From Geobacteraceae bacterium (GTDB lineage: Bacteria; Desulfobacterota; Desulfuromonadia; Geobacterales; Pseudopelobacteraceae): a DNA stretch of 64,000 nt. Below, in pieces: positions 31,689 to 42,941 of the stretch. The stretch spans positions 62,001-126,000 of the forward strand of contig DAHZCG010000006.1 in the NCBI GenBank assembly GCA_027404165.1, read 5' to 3'. The notes under the pieces are model-generated. The model saw only the letters and a program-made list of their open reading frames with translations, was not told where the DNA came from and made no database searches. Position 1 is the stretch's first letter. Each line of letters starts with the position of its first letter. The position numbers and the translations under genes are program-made.

Positions 31689-31883
31689 GAATTCCTTCGT
31701 ACTCTAAAAATATGACTTTTGAGAATAAATAAAGATGGCGGGAATGTAAAGGGGAAAAGGGAAATACCTTCCTGGTCACATCTACATATATTCACACTTG
31801 ACAAGTGGACGTTACATGAGGCTTATTTTCACCTCATTGAACAGATAAAAACGAATGCGCCATTATTAAAACATTAATTTTAT

Positions 31884-31899
31884 AAGGATTTTAATTATT
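31884..31899 (+). promoter_or_regulatory. Shine-Dalgarno and AUU start region of tadA
   Basis: AAGGA (31884-31888) is followed after 5 and 8 nt by two ATT codons (31894, 31897) in frame with tadA. No ATG, GTG, TTG or CTG occurs in this frame between the preceding stop (31867) and 31954, whereas the conserved NHEYWM segment lies upstream of the ATG at 31954. Initiation at AUU is the simplest reading. Confidence 0.5.
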
Positions 31900-32409
31900 T
31901 CATCCTCCAGCTTTACTCACAAAAACGACCCGATTCTCAACCATGAATACTGGATGCGCCGCGCCATTACCGAAGCGGCTAAGGCGCAGGCCAAAAATGA
32001 GGTGCCAATCGGGTGTGTCATCGTACAAGATGGCAAAATCGTTGCCCGCGGACATAACCTGCGCGAAACAAGTCAGGATCCGGCAGGGCATGCCGAAATG
32101 ATTGCCATAAGAAAAGCCGCCCGGAAACGTGGTTCCTGGCGGCTCCTTGACACGGTCCTGTACGTTACTCTGGAACCATGTACTATGTGTATGGGTGCCA
32201 TCATACTTGCACGCATCCCCACCGTCGTCTTCGGCTGTTATGACCCGAAGGGGGGTGCGGCCGGTTCGCTCTATGACCTCTCCAGTGATCCACGCCTCAA
32301 TCATCAGGTTGAACTTGTGCCGCGTATTCTTGAATCAGAGTGTTCAACCCTTCTGAGCAGCTTCTTTGCCCAATTGCGCATGCGCAAACGACGTGAGCGC
32401 ATAACGTGA
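31894..32409 (+). CDS. tadA: tRNA-specific adenosine deaminase
   Basis: Deaminates A34 of tRNA-Arg to inosine. Zinc site: His/Glu in GHAEMIA and Cys pair in EPCTMCMGA. The conventional start would be ATG 31954, giving 151 aa (MRRAITEA...). But the codons before it read NDPILNHEYW, and the HEYWM segment is conserved in E. coli TadA. The only ribosome binding site precedes ATT codons at 31894/31897, giving about 171 aa. I place the start at the first ATT; if the ATG is used the protein lacks its first helix. Confidence 0.85.
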   Translation: MISSSSFTHKNDPILNHEYWMRRAITEAAKAQAKNEVPIGCVIVQDGKIVARGHNLRETSQDPAGHAEMIAIRKAARKRGSWRLLDTVLYVTLEPCTMCMGAIILARIPTVVFGCYDPKGGAAGSLYDLSSDPRLNHQVELVPRILESECSTLLSSFFAQLRMRKRRERIT

Positions 32410-32443
32410 CAGTTCTCCAATTACATTCGGGACGGGACGTGGC

Positions 32444-32477
32444 AAACAAAAGGGGAGAACATAATGTTGTTCTCCCC
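32444..32477 (-). terminator. Intrinsic terminator after lysC
   Basis: GGGGAGAACA / TGTTCTCCCC, followed on the minus strand by TTTTGTTTG. It closes the long ftsH-lysC operon and lies between the convergent tadA and lysC. Confidence 0.75.
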
Positions 32478-32507
32478 CGGATGGATCAGTTTTTTACCGA
32501 CAAATGA

Positions 32508-33722
32508 TCAGCCCGCCAGACCGAAACTTTCGTGCATGACGCGTACGGCCAGTTCGGTATATTTCTCATCAATGACAACCGATATTTTTATTTCTGAGGT
32601 TGAAATCATCTGGATATTGATGCCATTCTGGGAGAGAGCACTGAACATTTGCGTCGCTACGCCTGCATGGCTCCGCATTCCAAGACCTACGATCGATATT
32701 TTGCTGATGTTTTCATCGGAAATGACCTCTTTGGCCTGTACTTTCTTGGCAACCTCATTCGTAATCAAAAGTGCCTGTTTCAGGTCAGCTTTCGTTACGG
32801 TGAACGTAAAGTCGGTCATGCCGTTGTCGCTGACATTCTGAACGATCATATCTACCGAAATAGCGGCATCAGAGAGTGGCGTGAGAATCTTTGCGGCAAT
32901 ACCGGGCTTGTCAGGCACTCCCTTGACAGCAATCTTGGCCTCATTTTTATCGTATGCAACCCCTGAAACGAGAATTCCTTCCATATCCTTGTCCTCCCTG
33001 GTAACCATCGTACCGGTATTTTCATTAAGACTTGAGCGGACATGTACGTCCACGTTATATTTTTTGGCAAACTCAACCGATCGAATCTGAAGGACTTTGG
33101 CTCCCAAACTGGCAAGTTCCAGCATTTCGTCATATGATATCTTTTCGATCTTACGTGCCTCTTTACAAATATTGGGGTCGGTCGTGTACACTCCGTCAAC
33201 ATCTGTGTATATTTCGCACACATCTGCTTTGAGTGCAGCTGCAATAGCTACAGCAGAAGTATCGGATCCACCACGCCCGAGCGTAGTTACATTTCCTCCG
33301 GCATCAACGCCCTGAAAACCGGCCAGAACAATAATAGTGCCCTCTTTGAGATCGGCGCGGATATTTTTGTCGCCGATGCTCTCAATGCGGGCTTTCGTGG
33401 CGGTTCTATCAGTAATAATGGGAACCTGCCACCCCTGATATGATTTCGCCTTATACCCCTGTGACTTGAGATACATGGAAAGAAGCCCGATAGTAACTTG
33501 TTCTCCAGTCGCGACCAGCACGTCATATTCGCGGCCATCCGGTATTTCACACATTTCATTAGCAAGTGCGACCAGCTTGTTGGTTTCGCCCGACATCGCA
33601 GAAACGACAACGATCACATCGTTTCCGGCGTCATAGGTTTTGATGATTCTTTTTGCAACATTTTTGATGCGCTCGGGTGAACCGACCGAGGTGCCGCCAT
33701 ATTTCTGCACTACTAGCGCCAT
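32508..33722 (-). CDS. lysC: Aspartate kinase
   Basis: Phosphorylates aspartate, the entry step to lysine, threonine, methionine and diaminopimelate. 404 aa: [11 protein letters not shown] at the N-terminus, [22 protein letters not shown], then two ACT domains (about 265-404) for feedback inhibition by end products. Last gene of the minus-strand operon. Confidence 0.96.
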   Translation of the reverse strand: MALVVQKYGGTSVGSPERIKNVAKRIIKTYDAGNDVIVVVSAMSGETNKLVALANEMCEIPDGREYDVLVATGEQVTIGLLSMYLKSQGYKAKSYQGWQVPIITDRTATKARIESIGDKNIRADLKEGTIIVLAGFQGVDAGGNVTTLGRGGSDTSAVAIAAALKADVCEIYTDVDGVYTTDPNICKEARKIEKISYDEMLELASLGAKVLQIRSVEFAKKYNVDVHVRSSLNENTGTMVTREDKDMEGILVSGVAYDKNEAKIAVKGVPDKPGIAAKILTPLSDAAISVDMIVQNVSDNGMTDFTFTVTKADLKQALLITNEVAKKVQAKEVISDENISKISIVGLGMRSHAGVATQMFSALSQNGINIQMISTSEIKISVVIDEKYTELAVRVMHESFGLAG

Positions 33723-33798
33723 ACTACTCTCCTTGAAAAAAATGGTTAAAGATATAAAGAGATAGGTTGAGCTCTATAACAGACAATCTACTGTCCGG

Positions 33799-34290
33799 TC
33801 AAAGATTTTTTTGTACATGAAGTTTCTCTGCCAGAAGTTCAAGAACTACGTCTGATTTTTGTCCGGAACTCGTCAGAGTAATCAGGCGCCGTTCCTCCCC
33901 TTTGTATTCAAACTGAAGAGTCAGCACATCTGACGGTAACAGTTCGGCAAGGCGCTCAGACCATTCAACGACACAAACACCGTCACCATAAAAGTACTCT
34001 TCAAACCCGAGTTCAGCAATATCGTCATCGCCGGCCAGACGGTAAAAATCGAAATGATAGACCGGCGTATCACCTGGATAGCAATTCATAATCGCGTACG
34101 TCGGACTTGCAACCAGATGCACGCTTTGAGGAGCAAGCGAAGCAACCACACCGCGCGTCAGACAGGTTTTCCCGCCACCAAGGTCGCCCCGCAAAGCCAA
34201 AAACGATCCAGACCGGAGCAGGGAGCCGATGTGGCTGCCCAGCAGCTCCGTTGCGCGCGGCGAGCCGCTTGTAATCTGAAGTCCGGGCAC
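33799..34290 (-). CDS. tsaE: tRNA t6A biosynthesis ATPase TsaE
   Basis: P-loop ATPase that works with TsaB and TsaD in forming threonylcarbamoyl-adenosine at A37. 163 aa: Walker A GDLGGGKT, and SPTYAIMNCY, FDFYRL and VVEWSERL typical of the family. The GTG start overlaps the stop of the CBS-domain gene (TAGTG). Confidence 0.93.
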   Translation of the reverse strand: MPGLQITSGSPRATELLGSHIGSLLRSGSFLALRGDLGGGKTCLTRGVVASLAPQSVHLVASPTYAIMNCYPGDTPVYHFDFYRLAGDDDIAELGFEEYFYGDGVCVVEWSERLAELLPSDVLTLQFEYKGEERRLITLTSSGQKSDVVLELLAEKLHVQKNL

Positions 34291-34739
34291 TACCGATTCA
34301 TTGAGCGGATAATATCTATGCGCGACACTATTCCGACCAGTTTTTTACCTTCTACAACGGGAAGAGCATGTAATTTTTTGCTACTCATGATTTCGGCGGC
34401 ACTGCTGGCAAGATCAGAAGGGGTAACAGTGACCACATCCGTTGATGCAAGCTCAGAAGCTGTTTGCGCAGTAATTTTATCGAGATCCCGCTGCAGGGAG
34501 CTTTCTCCCTCAAGCGGGATGATCCAATCAAAAAGAGATATAACCGTTGGTATATGAAGAGGACGGTCCTGTTCGACCAAATCCGAGGCGGTGACAATTC
34601 CGGTAAGATTCCCGGCATCATCAACAACCGGGAGCGTTCCAAAACGCATCGTATCAAAAATACCGGCCATTTCACGCACGGTAGTGGTCCCTTTTATTGT
34701 AACGACGTTGCTCGTCATGATATCAGCTACGGTCAGCAT
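34290..34739 (-). CDS. CBS-domain pair protein
   Basis: 149 aa consisting of two CBS motifs (about 1-60 with MTSNVVTIKGTTTVREMA, and 90-149 with DVVTVTPSDLASSAAEIM). CBS pairs bind adenosine nucleotides. No catalytic domain is attached. Its place between nnr and tsaE suggests a cytosolic regulatory role, not further specified. Confidence 0.85.
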   Translation of the reverse strand: MLTVADIMTSNVVTIKGTTTVREMAGIFDTMRFGTLPVVDDAGNLTGIVTASDLVEQDRPLHIPTVISLFDWIIPLEGESSLQRDLDKITAQTASELASTDVVTVTPSDLASSAAEIMSSKKLHALPVVEGKKLVGIVSRIDIIRSMNR

Positions 34740-34788
34740 GGCATTCTCCTTGTTTTTGTATGTAAGGGTTAAAGCTCACCGAATATCT

Positions 34789-36348
34789 TCACATTCGATT
34801 GCGTGTGTTTTTCAACAATTTATTATAAGCATACGGCAGCTTTTCGAGGATGTCAGTGGCATTTATGCCAATTTCACCTTTTTCCTCTGCCACCATATCA
34901 GCGGCAAAACCGTGGATAAATACCCCCAGGCGACAGGCAACCCACGCAGTATACCTTTGCCCCAAGAGAGAGACAATAATGCCGGTCAGAACATCTCCCA
35001 CACCGCCGGTAGCCATGCCGGGATTACCACTACCGTTGATAGCTGCGATTCCAGCAGGAGAAGCTATAATGGTGCGGGCCCCCTTGAGAACCACAAATAC
35101 ACCGTAGTTGCGGGCAAATTCCTGAGCGACTGAAATACGGATCGCCTCAACATCCGGGATTGAAATGCCCGCCAAGCGCGACATCTCTCCCGGGTGAGGA
35201 GTGAGGATCACCTGTTGTGATTTTTTCCGCTTCAAAACAGAAACGTCTTCTGCTAGGGCATTCAGGCCATCCGCATCAATTACCAGCGGCAGCGCAATAG
35301 TCTCCACAAGGTTATGTACCAGGGTGCATGTTTCGGGGTGACGATCAAGTCCGGGACCAATTGCAACGGCATCCTTACCCTCCAGCAGCTTTTCAATCAT
35401 TGCAAAAGCGCTGTTTGCCAGGTGTCCTCTGCCTGAATCAGGCAGAGGAACGGTCATAACTTCAGTTGTCTTTAACTCAAGAATGCTGTGAATATTTTCT
35501 GCTGCCGCCAGAGTTACCAGTCCGGAACCAGCTCTCACGGCACTATTGGCTGAAAGAGCCGCCGCTCCGGATTTACCGGTAGATCCGGCAATAATCAGAC
35601 AATGACCGAATGTCCCCTTGTGGGCTTGACGATCTCGCCGCTGCAGCAGGGGGCGTATTGCCTTCTCATCCAGAAAGTCGTAACCTGGCGCGGCTTCCAT
35701 CAGATGTGGCGGTATTCCGATATCAGCCACGACAAGGCGACCGACATGCTCGGCCCCGGGGTAGAGAATATGACCCAGTTTGGCAAAGGCAAATGTAACG
35801 GTTATGGATGACCTGACTGCATCTCCCAGCACCCGCCCGGTAGTGCCATGAACACCGGAAGGGATGTCAACTGAAACGACAGGCCGCCCGGAAGAATTCA
35901 TAAGATCAACGGCTTCAAGATAGATATTGCTGATATTGCTAGACAATCCGGTACCCAGCAGTGCATCGACAATGACGTCAGCCTGAAAAATATCTTCCAT
36001 GAACTGGGAAGATAATCGGCCCTCGCTCGTGCAATAATGCATGACTGAGCCGGGAAGCTTCTCAAGATTTGTCGCCGCATCGCCACTGATCTGGTTACGC
36101 TCAGTAAGGATGATGACCTTGACATCCCACCCCTTCTGTTGAAGCACGCGTGCAATGACATAGCCATCTCCGCCGTTGTTACCTTTGCCGGCCATAATAA
36201 TACAGTGACCTTTTAATCCAAACTCGGCGACGATCACGTCAACACAGCAGATACCTGCGTTTTCCATCAATTGCAGGCCCGGTATGCCGCATTCCTGTAT
36301 GGCTTTTTTATCGAGTTCCTGCATCGTATGTGAAGTAACCACTTTCAT
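34789..36348 (-). CDS. nnr: Bifunctional NAD(P)H-hydrate epimerase / dehydratase
   Basis: Repairs hydrated NAD(P)H. 519 aa: N-terminal YjeF_N epimerase (1-215; [15 protein letters not shown]) fused to the C-terminal ADP/ATP-dependent dehydratase (about 225-510; [10 protein letters not shown] and [15 protein letters not shown]). It overlaps acpS by 4 nt. Confidence 0.95.
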   Translation of the reverse strand: MKVVTSHTMQELDKKAIQECGIPGLQLMENAGICCVDVIVAEFGLKGHCIIMAGKGNNGGDGYVIARVLQQKGWDVKVIILTERNQISGDAATNLEKLPGSVMHYCTSEGRLSSQFMEDIFQADVIVDALLGTGLSSNISNIYLEAVDLMNSSGRPVVSVDIPSGVHGTTGRVLGDAVRSSITVTFAFAKLGHILYPGAEHVGRLVVADIGIPPHLMEAAPGYDFLDEKAIRPLLQRRDRQAHKGTFGHCLIIAGSTGKSGAAALSANSAVRAGSGLVTLAAAENIHSILELKTTEVMTVPLPDSGRGHLANSAFAMIEKLLEGKDAVAIGPGLDRHPETCTLVHNLVETIALPLVIDADGLNALAEDVSVLKRKKSQQVILTPHPGEMSRLAGISIPDVEAIRISVAQEFARNYGVFVVLKGARTIIASPAGIAAINGSGNPGMATGGVGDVLTGIIVSLLGQRYTAWVACRLGVFIHGFAADMVAEEKGEIGINATDILEKLPYAYNKLLKNTRNRM

Positions 36349-36725
36349 TTTGACTCCACTACCACCATCGCAATTGCACTGCCGCCATCGTGAGACAGAG
36401 ACAGATGTACAATGGCCGGATTTGTAACCTGAAGCCGTTCTGCAGCTTTTCCAGAAAACAACAGCTCCGGTTTGCCCAGATCATTATTCAACACTTCTAT
36501 CTCCTGCCACGAAATACCATCTCGCAGGCCTGTTCCAAGCGCTTTCAAAAAAGCTTCCTTTGCCGCAAAACGTGCTGCCAGGCAAGAAGCGGCATCTTTT
36601 CTCCTCTCACAGACGGAACGTTCAGACGGCGTAAAGAGCCGTTCAATGAGAGCAGAATTGCCGTCATCAATAAAACGTTGAAAACGCTCTGTTGCTACAA
36701 TATCGGTGCCGATTCCGTAGATCAT
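36345..36725 (-). CDS. acpS: Holo-[acyl-carrier-protein] synthase
   Basis: Transfers 4'-phosphopantetheine from CoA to apo-ACP. 126 aa with GIGTDIV (metal-binding Asp) and [12 protein letters not shown] (metal-binding Glu, CoA-binding Lys). ATGA-type 4-nt overlaps on both sides with pdxJ and nnr show translational coupling. Confidence 0.95.
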   Translation of the reverse strand: MIYGIGTDIVATERFQRFIDDGNSALIERLFTPSERSVCERRKDAASCLAARFAAKEAFLKALGTGLRDGISWQEIEVLNNDLGKPELLFSGKAAERLQVTNPAIVHLSLSHDGGSAIAMVVVESK

Positions 36726-37444
36726 GCGTATTTAAGCAATTCTACCATGTCTCGCACCGCCCGATCCAACCCCACCATCATAGCTCGGGCAATAATCGAG
36801 TGACCGATGTTATATTCTTCAATACCGCCCAGAGCGGTGATAGCCTTGATATTGCCATAATTGAGCCCGTGGCCGGCATTCACTCCCAATCCTACCTTGC
36901 GGGCAAGTTTAATTGCAATGTCGATATTTTCAAGCTCGCGCTGCTGTTCTTCCCAACTGACCGCATCAGCGTAGGAACCGGTGTGAATCTCGATATAATC
37001 AGTACCGGTCTTTTTGGCTGCCTTGATCTGCTCCTGGTTTGGATCAACGAATAAACTTACCACAATGCCGCCATCTTTCAGGCGTTTTACCGTATCGGTG
37101 ATCTGTTTGGCATTGACGATCACATCGAGACCGCCTTCAGTAGTCAACTCCTGCCGTTTTTCCGGCACCAGGGTTACTTGTTCCGGCCTTATCCTGAGCG
37201 CAATGCGGATGATTTCCTGGGTAGCGGCCATCTCAAGATTAAGCTTGCTCTTCACGGTGCGCCGCAATATCTCCAGATCTCGATCCTGGATGTGACGACG
37301 GTCCTCACGCAGATGAATAGTTATTCCTTCAGCCCCGGCCATCTCGCCTATAGCGGCCGCAGTCACCGGATCAGGTTCAACACCGCCACGCGCCTGGCGA
37401 ACAGTGGCGATATGATCAACGTTAAGCCCCAGCTTTGCCATCAT
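36722..37444 (-). CDS. pdxJ: Pyridoxine 5'-phosphate synthase
   Basis: Condenses 3-amino-1-phosphoacetone phosphate and 1-deoxyxylulose 5-phosphate in the DXP-dependent vitamin B6 route. 240 aa with [25 protein letters not shown], and [10 protein letters not shown]. Overlaps both glmM and acpS by 4 nt. Confidence 0.96.
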   Translation of the reverse strand: MMAKLGLNVDHIATVRQARGGVEPDPVTAAAIGEMAGAEGITIHLREDRRHIQDRDLEILRRTVKSKLNLEMAATQEIIRIALRIRPEQVTLVPEKRQELTTEGGLDVIVNAKQITDTVKRLKDGGIVVSLFVDPNQEQIKAAKKTGTDYIEIHTGSYADAVSWEEQQRELENIDIAIKLARKVGLGVNAGHGLNYGNIKAITALGGIEEYNIGHSIIARAMMVGLDRAVRDMVELLKYA

Positions 37445-38799
37445 TTCTCTCCAATATGCCGCTTCACCAGATCACAGATCTCATTGGCCCAAGTTGTGAT
37501 CTCGTATTTATCCTGACCCTCAATCATAACCCTGAGCAACGGTTCGGTTCCGGAGTAACGGATCAAGACACGCCCTTCGTTTCCGAGCTTGCCTTCGACA
37601 TCTTTTATTTTGGCAGCAACATCACTTATAGTAAGAATGTCCCGCTTTTCCTGGACTCTGGTATTGCAGAGCACCTGCGGTAGGGGAATCATGATTTCAG
37701 CAAGCTCGGAAAGCTGTTTATTTTCGCGACGCATGACAGCCAGAAGCTTTAGTGCCGAAAGGATTCCATCTCCGGTAGTACTGTAATCCAGAAAAATCAT
37801 ATGCCCTGATTGTTCACCGCCCAGATTATAGCCACCTTTACGCATCGCCTCGACCACATACCGGTCCCCGACATCGGTCTTGATGATTTTACCGCCTGCC
37901 TTTCGCAAGGCGATATCCAGACCCATATTGCTCATCACTGTTGCCACCAACGTCTTTTTATGGAGCAGCTTGTGTTTCAGCATATCGGTAGCACATATCG
38001 CCATTATGTGGTCACCATCGACTTCATTACCGAACTCGTCGCAGACGATTACCCGATCGGCATCTCCGTCCAGAGCAATGCCGATATCAGCCCGATGCAA
38101 CTTGACCGCTTCACTGATAATCTCGGGATGAAGTGATCCGCAACCAGCGTTGATATTGATGCCGTTCGGATTGACCCCCAACGATATAACTTCGGCACCC
38201 AACTCTTCAAATACAGCCGGAGCGACCTTGTATGCCGCACCGTTGGCACAATCCAGCACAATTTTCAAACCAGATAGATCCATCTCCTGGGGAAAGGTGT
38301 TCTTGAGAAAAACGATATAGCGGCCAGCCGCATCTTCAATGCGATACGCTTTACCAACTTCTGTCGCTGTCGGCCGTAAGGCATCAATTTTTTTTGATTC
38401 AATAAGTTTCTCTATTTTCAGTTCCAGTTCATCCGGCAGCTTAAAACCATCAGCCGAAAAAAACTTTATGCCGTTGTCCTGAAAAGCATTATGAGATGCG
38501 GAGATGACTACACCGGCATCAGCACGCATAGATGAAGTAATATTGGCAATGCCGGGAGTCGGTAATGGTCCTACTTGAAGGACATCAACTCCCATTGAGC
38601 ATATTCCCGCTACCAAGGCATTTTCCAGCATGTAGCCGGAGAGACGGGTATCTTTTCCAATCACGATGCGGTGGCGGCGATTTCTTCCACCTTTGAAAAT
38701 ATAGGCAGCTGCCCGTCCCAGTTGCATCGCCATTTCAGTAGTCATGGGATACACATTGGCGACGCCACGGACGCCGTCAGTCCCGAATAGCTTTTTCAT
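37441..38799 (-). CDS. glmM: Phosphoglucosamine mutase
   Basis: Interconverts glucosamine 6- and 1-phosphate for peptidoglycan and LPS precursors. 452 aa from ATG 38799 ([15 protein letters not shown]); the open frame runs 83 codons upstream without family similarity. Active-site Ser in [13 protein letters not shown], metal loop ALDGDADR. It follows cdaA directly, without the usual cdaR gene. Confidence 0.95.
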   Translation of the reverse strand: MKKLFGTDGVRGVANVYPMTTEMAMQLGRAAAYIFKGGRNRRHRIVIGKDTRLSGYMLENALVAGICSMGVDVLQVGPLPTPGIANITSSMRADAGVVISASHNAFQDNGIKFFSADGFKLPDELELKIEKLIESKKIDALRPTATEVGKAYRIEDAAGRYIVFLKNTFPQEMDLSGLKIVLDCANGAAYKVAPAVFEELGAEVISLGVNPNGININAGCGSLHPEIISEAVKLHRADIGIALDGDADRVIVCDEFGNEVDGDHIMAICATDMLKHKLLHKKTLVATVMSNMGLDIALRKAGGKIIKTDVGDRYVVEAMRKGGYNLGGEQSGHMIFLDYSTTGDGILSALKLLAVMRRENKQLSELAEIMIPLPQVLCNTRVQEKRDILTISDVAAKIKDVEGKLGNEGRVLIRYSGTEPLLRVMIEGQDKYEITTWANEICDLVKRHIGEK

Positions 38800-38845
38800 T
38801 ATTGTATGCCTCCTGGCCCTAACAAGACCAAAATAGTTAAAGTGT

Positions 38846-39631
38846 TCATTCTGATACAGGTGCCACTCTCGGCGCGCGCCGCCCTTCAATCGCCTTGCGG
38901 GAAAGACGGCGAATCTCGGCCGGGTCGGCATCATAAGTGATCTTGCCTTCATGAACAATTGATATTTTTCCAGTCTCCTCGGACACAACCAGTACCAGAG
39001 CATCAGTCTGTTCGGAAATTCCAAGAGCAGCCCGATGCCTGGTACCAAAGCTCTTCGCTATGTCCGGATTCTGGGATAAAGGAAGAAAGCAGCCCGCTGA
39101 GGTAATCTTTTCCCTTTGTATGATAACTGCACCGTCATGAATCGGTGAATACGGAAGAAATATTGAAGTAAGCAGTTCGCTGGTTACTTTGGCATCAATT
39201 TCGGTGCCGATCTCAACCAGGCCGTCAAGCGACATCTGTCTTACTATAACGATCAGGGCACCTATTCTTCGTTCGGCCAACTCCTGAAGCCCTTTTGACA
39301 GCTCATCGACTGTCGTCGACAGATCGAGAGTGCCACTATCAGCAGACTTGTGGCGTTTCCAGAATGAGAAAAGAGCGCGCCGTATATCACTCTGAAAGAT
39401 TACTGCCAGAATAATCGGCGCTGAGGAAAGCAACAGATGAAAAAAGGAGGTGGTTACGGCGAGACCGAGCGCATTAGAGCAGTACTCCGCCGCAATAAGA
39501 GCTGCCAAAATGGCAAGTATACGGTGGGCAGCCTCTTTTCTAAGGATCAGCGTACAACCGTAAACCAGGCCGGCAACAATAATCTTGTCGAGAAGGCCAG
39601 GCAGAGTGACGCTGTCGAAAACTGGAGCCAT
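38846..39631 (-). CDS. cdaA: Diadenylate cyclase (c-di-AMP synthase)
   Basis: Makes cyclic di-AMP from two ATP. 261 aa with three N-terminal membrane helices (about 10-80) and a DAC domain with IHDGAVII and [13 protein letters not shown]. In many bacteria cdaA-cdaR-glmM form an operon, GlmM and CdaR restraining the cyclase. Here cdaR is missing, only 46 nt separating cdaA and glmM. Confidence 0.93.
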   Translation of the reverse strand: MAPVFDSVTLPGLLDKIIVAGLVYGCTLILRKEAAHRILAILAALIAAEYCSNALGLAVTTSFFHLLLSSAPIILAVIFQSDIRRALFSFWKRHKSADSGTLDLSTTVDELSKGLQELAERRIGALIVIVRQMSLDGLVEIGTEIDAKVTSELLTSIFLPYSPIHDGAVIIQREKITSAGCFLPLSQNPDIAKSFGTRHRAALGISEQTDALVLVVSEETGKISIVHEGKITYDADPAEIRRLSRKAIEGRRAPRVAPVSE

Positions 39632-39663
39632 ACTTCCTCTTTGAAATTGGCATTTAGCACCAT

Positions 39664-40881
39664 TCAGTCATGCATAACGGCATGAGCCATATCGGCAACA
39701 TCGCGCATTGCCCGGACATCATGCACCCGCAGGATTGATGCGCCATTGGACACGGAGAGAGCTACCACAGCAGCAGTGCCGAAGATGCGGTCATCCGTCT
39801 GTTCCCGTCCCAATACCTTGCCAATGAACGTTTTCCGGGATGGCCCGATCAAAACAGGCAGCCCAAAACCGGAAAATTCCGCTAATCGCCGCACAACCTC
39901 CAGATTGCTTGCGGCACCTTTGCCAAAACCTATACCAGGGTCAATTGCAATACAATGATCGGAAATTCCGGCTTCACGAGCTCGTAGAACTGAGGCATGC
40001 AAGCCGGAGGTTATCTCCGCCATCAGATCATGATACTTCGTATTCTGCTGCATTTTATCAGGTGTACCTCTGGTGTGCATCAACACGACACCTGCACCGC
40101 TCGCGGCCGCTAATCCTGCCATCTGCGAATCAAAATTGAATCCACTGATGTCATTGATAATTTCCGCCCCGGCTAAAAGCGCCCTGCCGGCGACTTTGCT
40201 TTTCCAGGTATCGACCGAGATGGCACATTTCAATGAGGTGGCAAGCCGTTCAATAACCGGGACAATCCGGCTTATTTCTTCTTCAGACGATACCGGAGCT
40301 GCCCCCGGACGGGTGCTCTCGCCACCGACATCTATGATATCAGCCCCTTCCGATTCCATCATCAGGGCCTTTTCAATCGCACGGTCAGGATCATTACAGC
40401 GGCCGCCATCAGAAAAAGAGTCGGGAGTAATATTCAGGATTCCCATGATCAATGGACGGTCAAGTGACAACGAGCGCCGGGACGTGCGCCACTCCGTCGG
40501 CACAGATGTGATCCGTGCCAGTAATACGTCCAGTTCTTCTGCCAGTTCAGGCAAACCAAACGGTTGTGTTTCAAGTTTCCGGCAGAGTCGGTGAATCTGT
40601 TTGGCGGTACCGATCAAAATGCAATCGGTACTATCAATACTGCAGGCGACTGTACCTCTGGCAACAGCTGCGTCTCCTCCCACAGACAACATTTCCTGCT
40701 TAAGGACATTTGCTTGACGACATTTAATCTGTGGCAGATGAATGCAGAGCGTCTGCATCTTAGGAACCATTTCAACGATTCCATGATTGTCTACTGCTAT
40801 TCGCTGCAATTCATGGGCAGCACGCTTTGGAGTCGGCGCTACCAGTAATCGAGGTAAAAAAGTGCCCATAGGGCTATGCAT
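39664..40881 (-). CDS. folP: Dihydropteroate synthase with N-terminal extension
   Basis: Joins p-aminobenzoate and dihydropterin pyrophosphate in folate synthesis. The catalytic barrel (about 145-405) shows [33 protein letters not shown], and IDPGIGFGK. Before it is a further domain of about 140 residues, absent from the 280-aa E. coli enzyme. It carries a short [17 protein letters not shown] segment; I do not recognise its fold. Starts 8 nt inside the ftsH end. Confidence 0.93.
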   Translation of the reverse strand: MHSPMGTFLPRLLVAPTPKRAAHELQRIAVDNHGIVEMVPKMQTLCIHLPQIKCRQANVLKQEMLSVGGDAAVARGTVACSIDSTDCILIGTAKQIHRLCRKLETQPFGLPELAEELDVLLARITSVPTEWRTSRRSLSLDRPLIMGILNITPDSFSDGGRCNDPDRAIEKALMMESEGADIIDVGGESTRPGAAPVSSEEEISRIVPVIERLATSLKCAISVDTWKSKVAGRALLAGAEIINDISGFNFDSQMAGLAAASGAGVVLMHTRGTPDKMQQNTKYHDLMAEITSGLHASVLRAREAGISDHCIAIDPGIGFGKGAASNLEVVRRLAEFSGFGLPVLIGPSRKTFIGKVLGREQTDDRIFGTAAVVALSVSNGASILRVHDVRAMRDVADMAHAVMHD

Positions 40882-42766
40882 TTACATCGGTATGTACTGG
40901 CTCGGTCGCCACCGGCTCGACCGGTTCCACCTGAGTTGGTGCCGCCTGAGTTGGCGCCGGACAAGTCAGTTTGCCGGTGGTAATAATTTCTTCAACCTGG
41001 TCACCAGAGAGGTTTTCCTTCTCAATCAGGCACGCAGAAAGGTCATGGAGTTTCTGGAGGTTCTCACGCAACAACCCGATTGCACGCTCATATGATTCAT
41101 CGACAATTCGCTTGATTTCATCGTCAATATGCTCGGCTGTCTTTTCACTGAAGTTTTTGTGCATGGCCATCTCGCGACCGAGAAAAATGGATTCATCCTT
41201 CTTGCCGAACGAGAGAGGACCCATCTTATCGCTCATCCCCCATTCACAGACCATCTTGCGGGCCATATCGGTCGCACGTTCAATGTCATTCCCGGCACCG
41301 GTTGTAAAGGTGTTGAAGATCAGATCTTCAGCAGCACGCCCCCCCATCAGGACGGCGATGCGCGCCAACAGTGATTCACGAGAATAGCTATGTTTGTCTT
41401 CGATCGGCAACTGCATGGTCACGCCCAATGCCCGACCGCGGGGAATGATGGAAACTTTGTGGATCGGATCGGTACCCGGCACCATCTTAGCAACCAAGGT
41501 ATGACCAGCTTCATGGTAAGCGGTGCTTTTCTTCTCTTCTTCAGAGATGACCATGCTACGGCGCTCAACCCCCATCAAAACTTTGTCCTTGGCGCTGTCA
41601 AAATCGCTTGGGTCTGCAACGGTCTTATTCAGACGGGCAGCCAACAAAGCTGCTTCGTTAACCAGGTTGGCCAGATCGGCACCGGAAAAACCGGGGGTGC
41701 CGCGGGCAATTAACGCCAGATCGACATCAGGAGAGAGCGGCACCTTCTTTGAGTGAACTTTGAGAATCATTTCGCGCCCCTTGACATCAGGGCGGGGAAC
41801 GACAACTTGGCGGTCAAAACGGCCCGGGCGGAGCAGAGCCGGGTCAAGAACGTCGGGACGGTTAGTGGCGGCAATCAGGATCACCCCTTCATTGGACTCA
41901 AAACCGTCCATCTCTACCAGAAGCTGGTTGAGAGTCTGCTCGCGTTCGTCATGCCCTCCCCCCATGCCGGCGCCACGGTGGCGGCCAACCGCATCTATTT
42001 CATCTATAAAGATAATACACGGCGCACTCTTTTTGCCCTGCAAAAACAGGTCGCGCACACGGCTGGCACCGACACCGACAAACATCTCGACAAAGTCCGA
42101 CCCTGATATTGAAAAGAATGGTACGCCGGCTTCACCGGCAACAGCGCGCGCCAGGAGTGTCTTGCCGGTTCCCGGAGGGCCTATAAGCAGCACCCCTTTA
42201 GGGATTTTCCCACCAAGCACGGTGAACTTCTTCGGCTCTTTCAGAAAAGCGATAATCTCTTCCAGCTCTTCCTTGGCTTCTTCAATGCCGGCGACATCTT
42301 CAAAGGTGATCTTCCCTTGTGCCTCGGTCAGCAGCTTGGCGCGGCTTTTGCCGAATGACATCGCCTTCCCTCCCCCCATCTGCATCTGACGCATGAAGAA
42401 GATCCAGACTCCAACCAACAGAATAAGCGGGAACCAGGAGATAAATATTGAAAACCAGGAAAACTTTTCTTCTTCGGGTTTAGCAGTGATTGCAACCTTT
42501 TTTTCCAGCAACTTCTTGGTCAGGTCAGCGTCTTCATACGGTTTATAAGTATGAAACTCTTTACCATCCTTCCCTTCGATCTTTCCGGAAATATCATTAC
42601 CCTGGATGACAACAGCGGTAATCTTTCCCGCATCGACCTGATTCATGAAGTCGCTGAAATTAAGCTTTTCGGCGGTCGGCCGCGGTTTGTTGAACATGTT
42701 GAATAGCAGGATCATCATGAGGCTGATGACTAGCCAGAGTGAGAGATTCTTGTAAAACTGGTTCAA
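40874..42766 (-). CDS. ftsH: ATP-dependent zinc metalloprotease FtsH
   Basis: Membrane-bound AAA+ protease for quality control. 630 aa: two membrane helices (about 9-25, 108-125) flanking a periplasmic domain, Walker [15 protein letters not shown], Walker [16 protein letters not shown], and zinc site HEAGH. The C-terminal tail is Pro/Thr/Val-rich. First gene of the long operon to lysC. Confidence 0.97.
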   Translation of the reverse strand: MNQFYKNLSLWLVISLMMILLFNMFNKPRPTAEKLNFSDFMNQVDAGKITAVVIQGNDISGKIEGKDGKEFHTYKPYEDADLTKKLLEKKVAITAKPEEEKFSWFSIFISWFPLILLVGVWIFFMRQMQMGGGKAMSFGKSRAKLLTEAQGKITFEDVAGIEEAKEELEEIIAFLKEPKKFTVLGGKIPKGVLLIGPPGTGKTLLARAVAGEAGVPFFSISGSDFVEMFVGVGASRVRDLFLQGKKSAPCIIFIDEIDAVGRHRGAGMGGGHDEREQTLNQLLVEMDGFESNEGVILIAATNRPDVLDPALLRPGRFDRQVVVPRPDVKGREMILKVHSKKVPLSPDVDLALIARGTPGFSGADLANLVNEAALLAARLNKTVADPSDFDSAKDKVLMGVERRSMVISEEEKKSTAYHEAGHTLVAKMVPGTDPIHKVSIIPRGRALGVTMQLPIEDKHSYSRESLLARIAVLMGGRAAEDLIFNTFTTGAGNDIERATDMARKMVCEWGMSDKMGPLSFGKKDESIFLGREMAMHKNFSEKTAEHIDDEIKRIVDESYERAIGLLRENLQKLHDLSACLIEKENLSGDQVEEIITTGKLTCPAPTQAAPTQVEPVEPVATEPVHTDVNA

Positions 42767-42941
42767 GGTAAACCCCCGTGTAAATTGTATGTGTCTGTGA
42801 CGTTAAAAATTTTGTAAAACTAGCATACTGGGTAGAGGTTGACAAGCTGAATTGCTGGTTAACATCCCCTGGAGTATGGATTTATATACCCCTTCCGGTT
42901 ATACGGAGAATAATGAGTATTTCTTTGTCTGTTTGTTATTT

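Noticed and set aside
31292..31804. 170-codon minus-strand frame overlapping the lepA start
   Set aside because: Lies in another frame over the conserved GTPase domain of lepA.
41760..42389. 209-codon frame opposite ftsH
   Set aside because: Antisense shadow of a highly conserved gene, Arg/Ser-rich as expected for such shadows.
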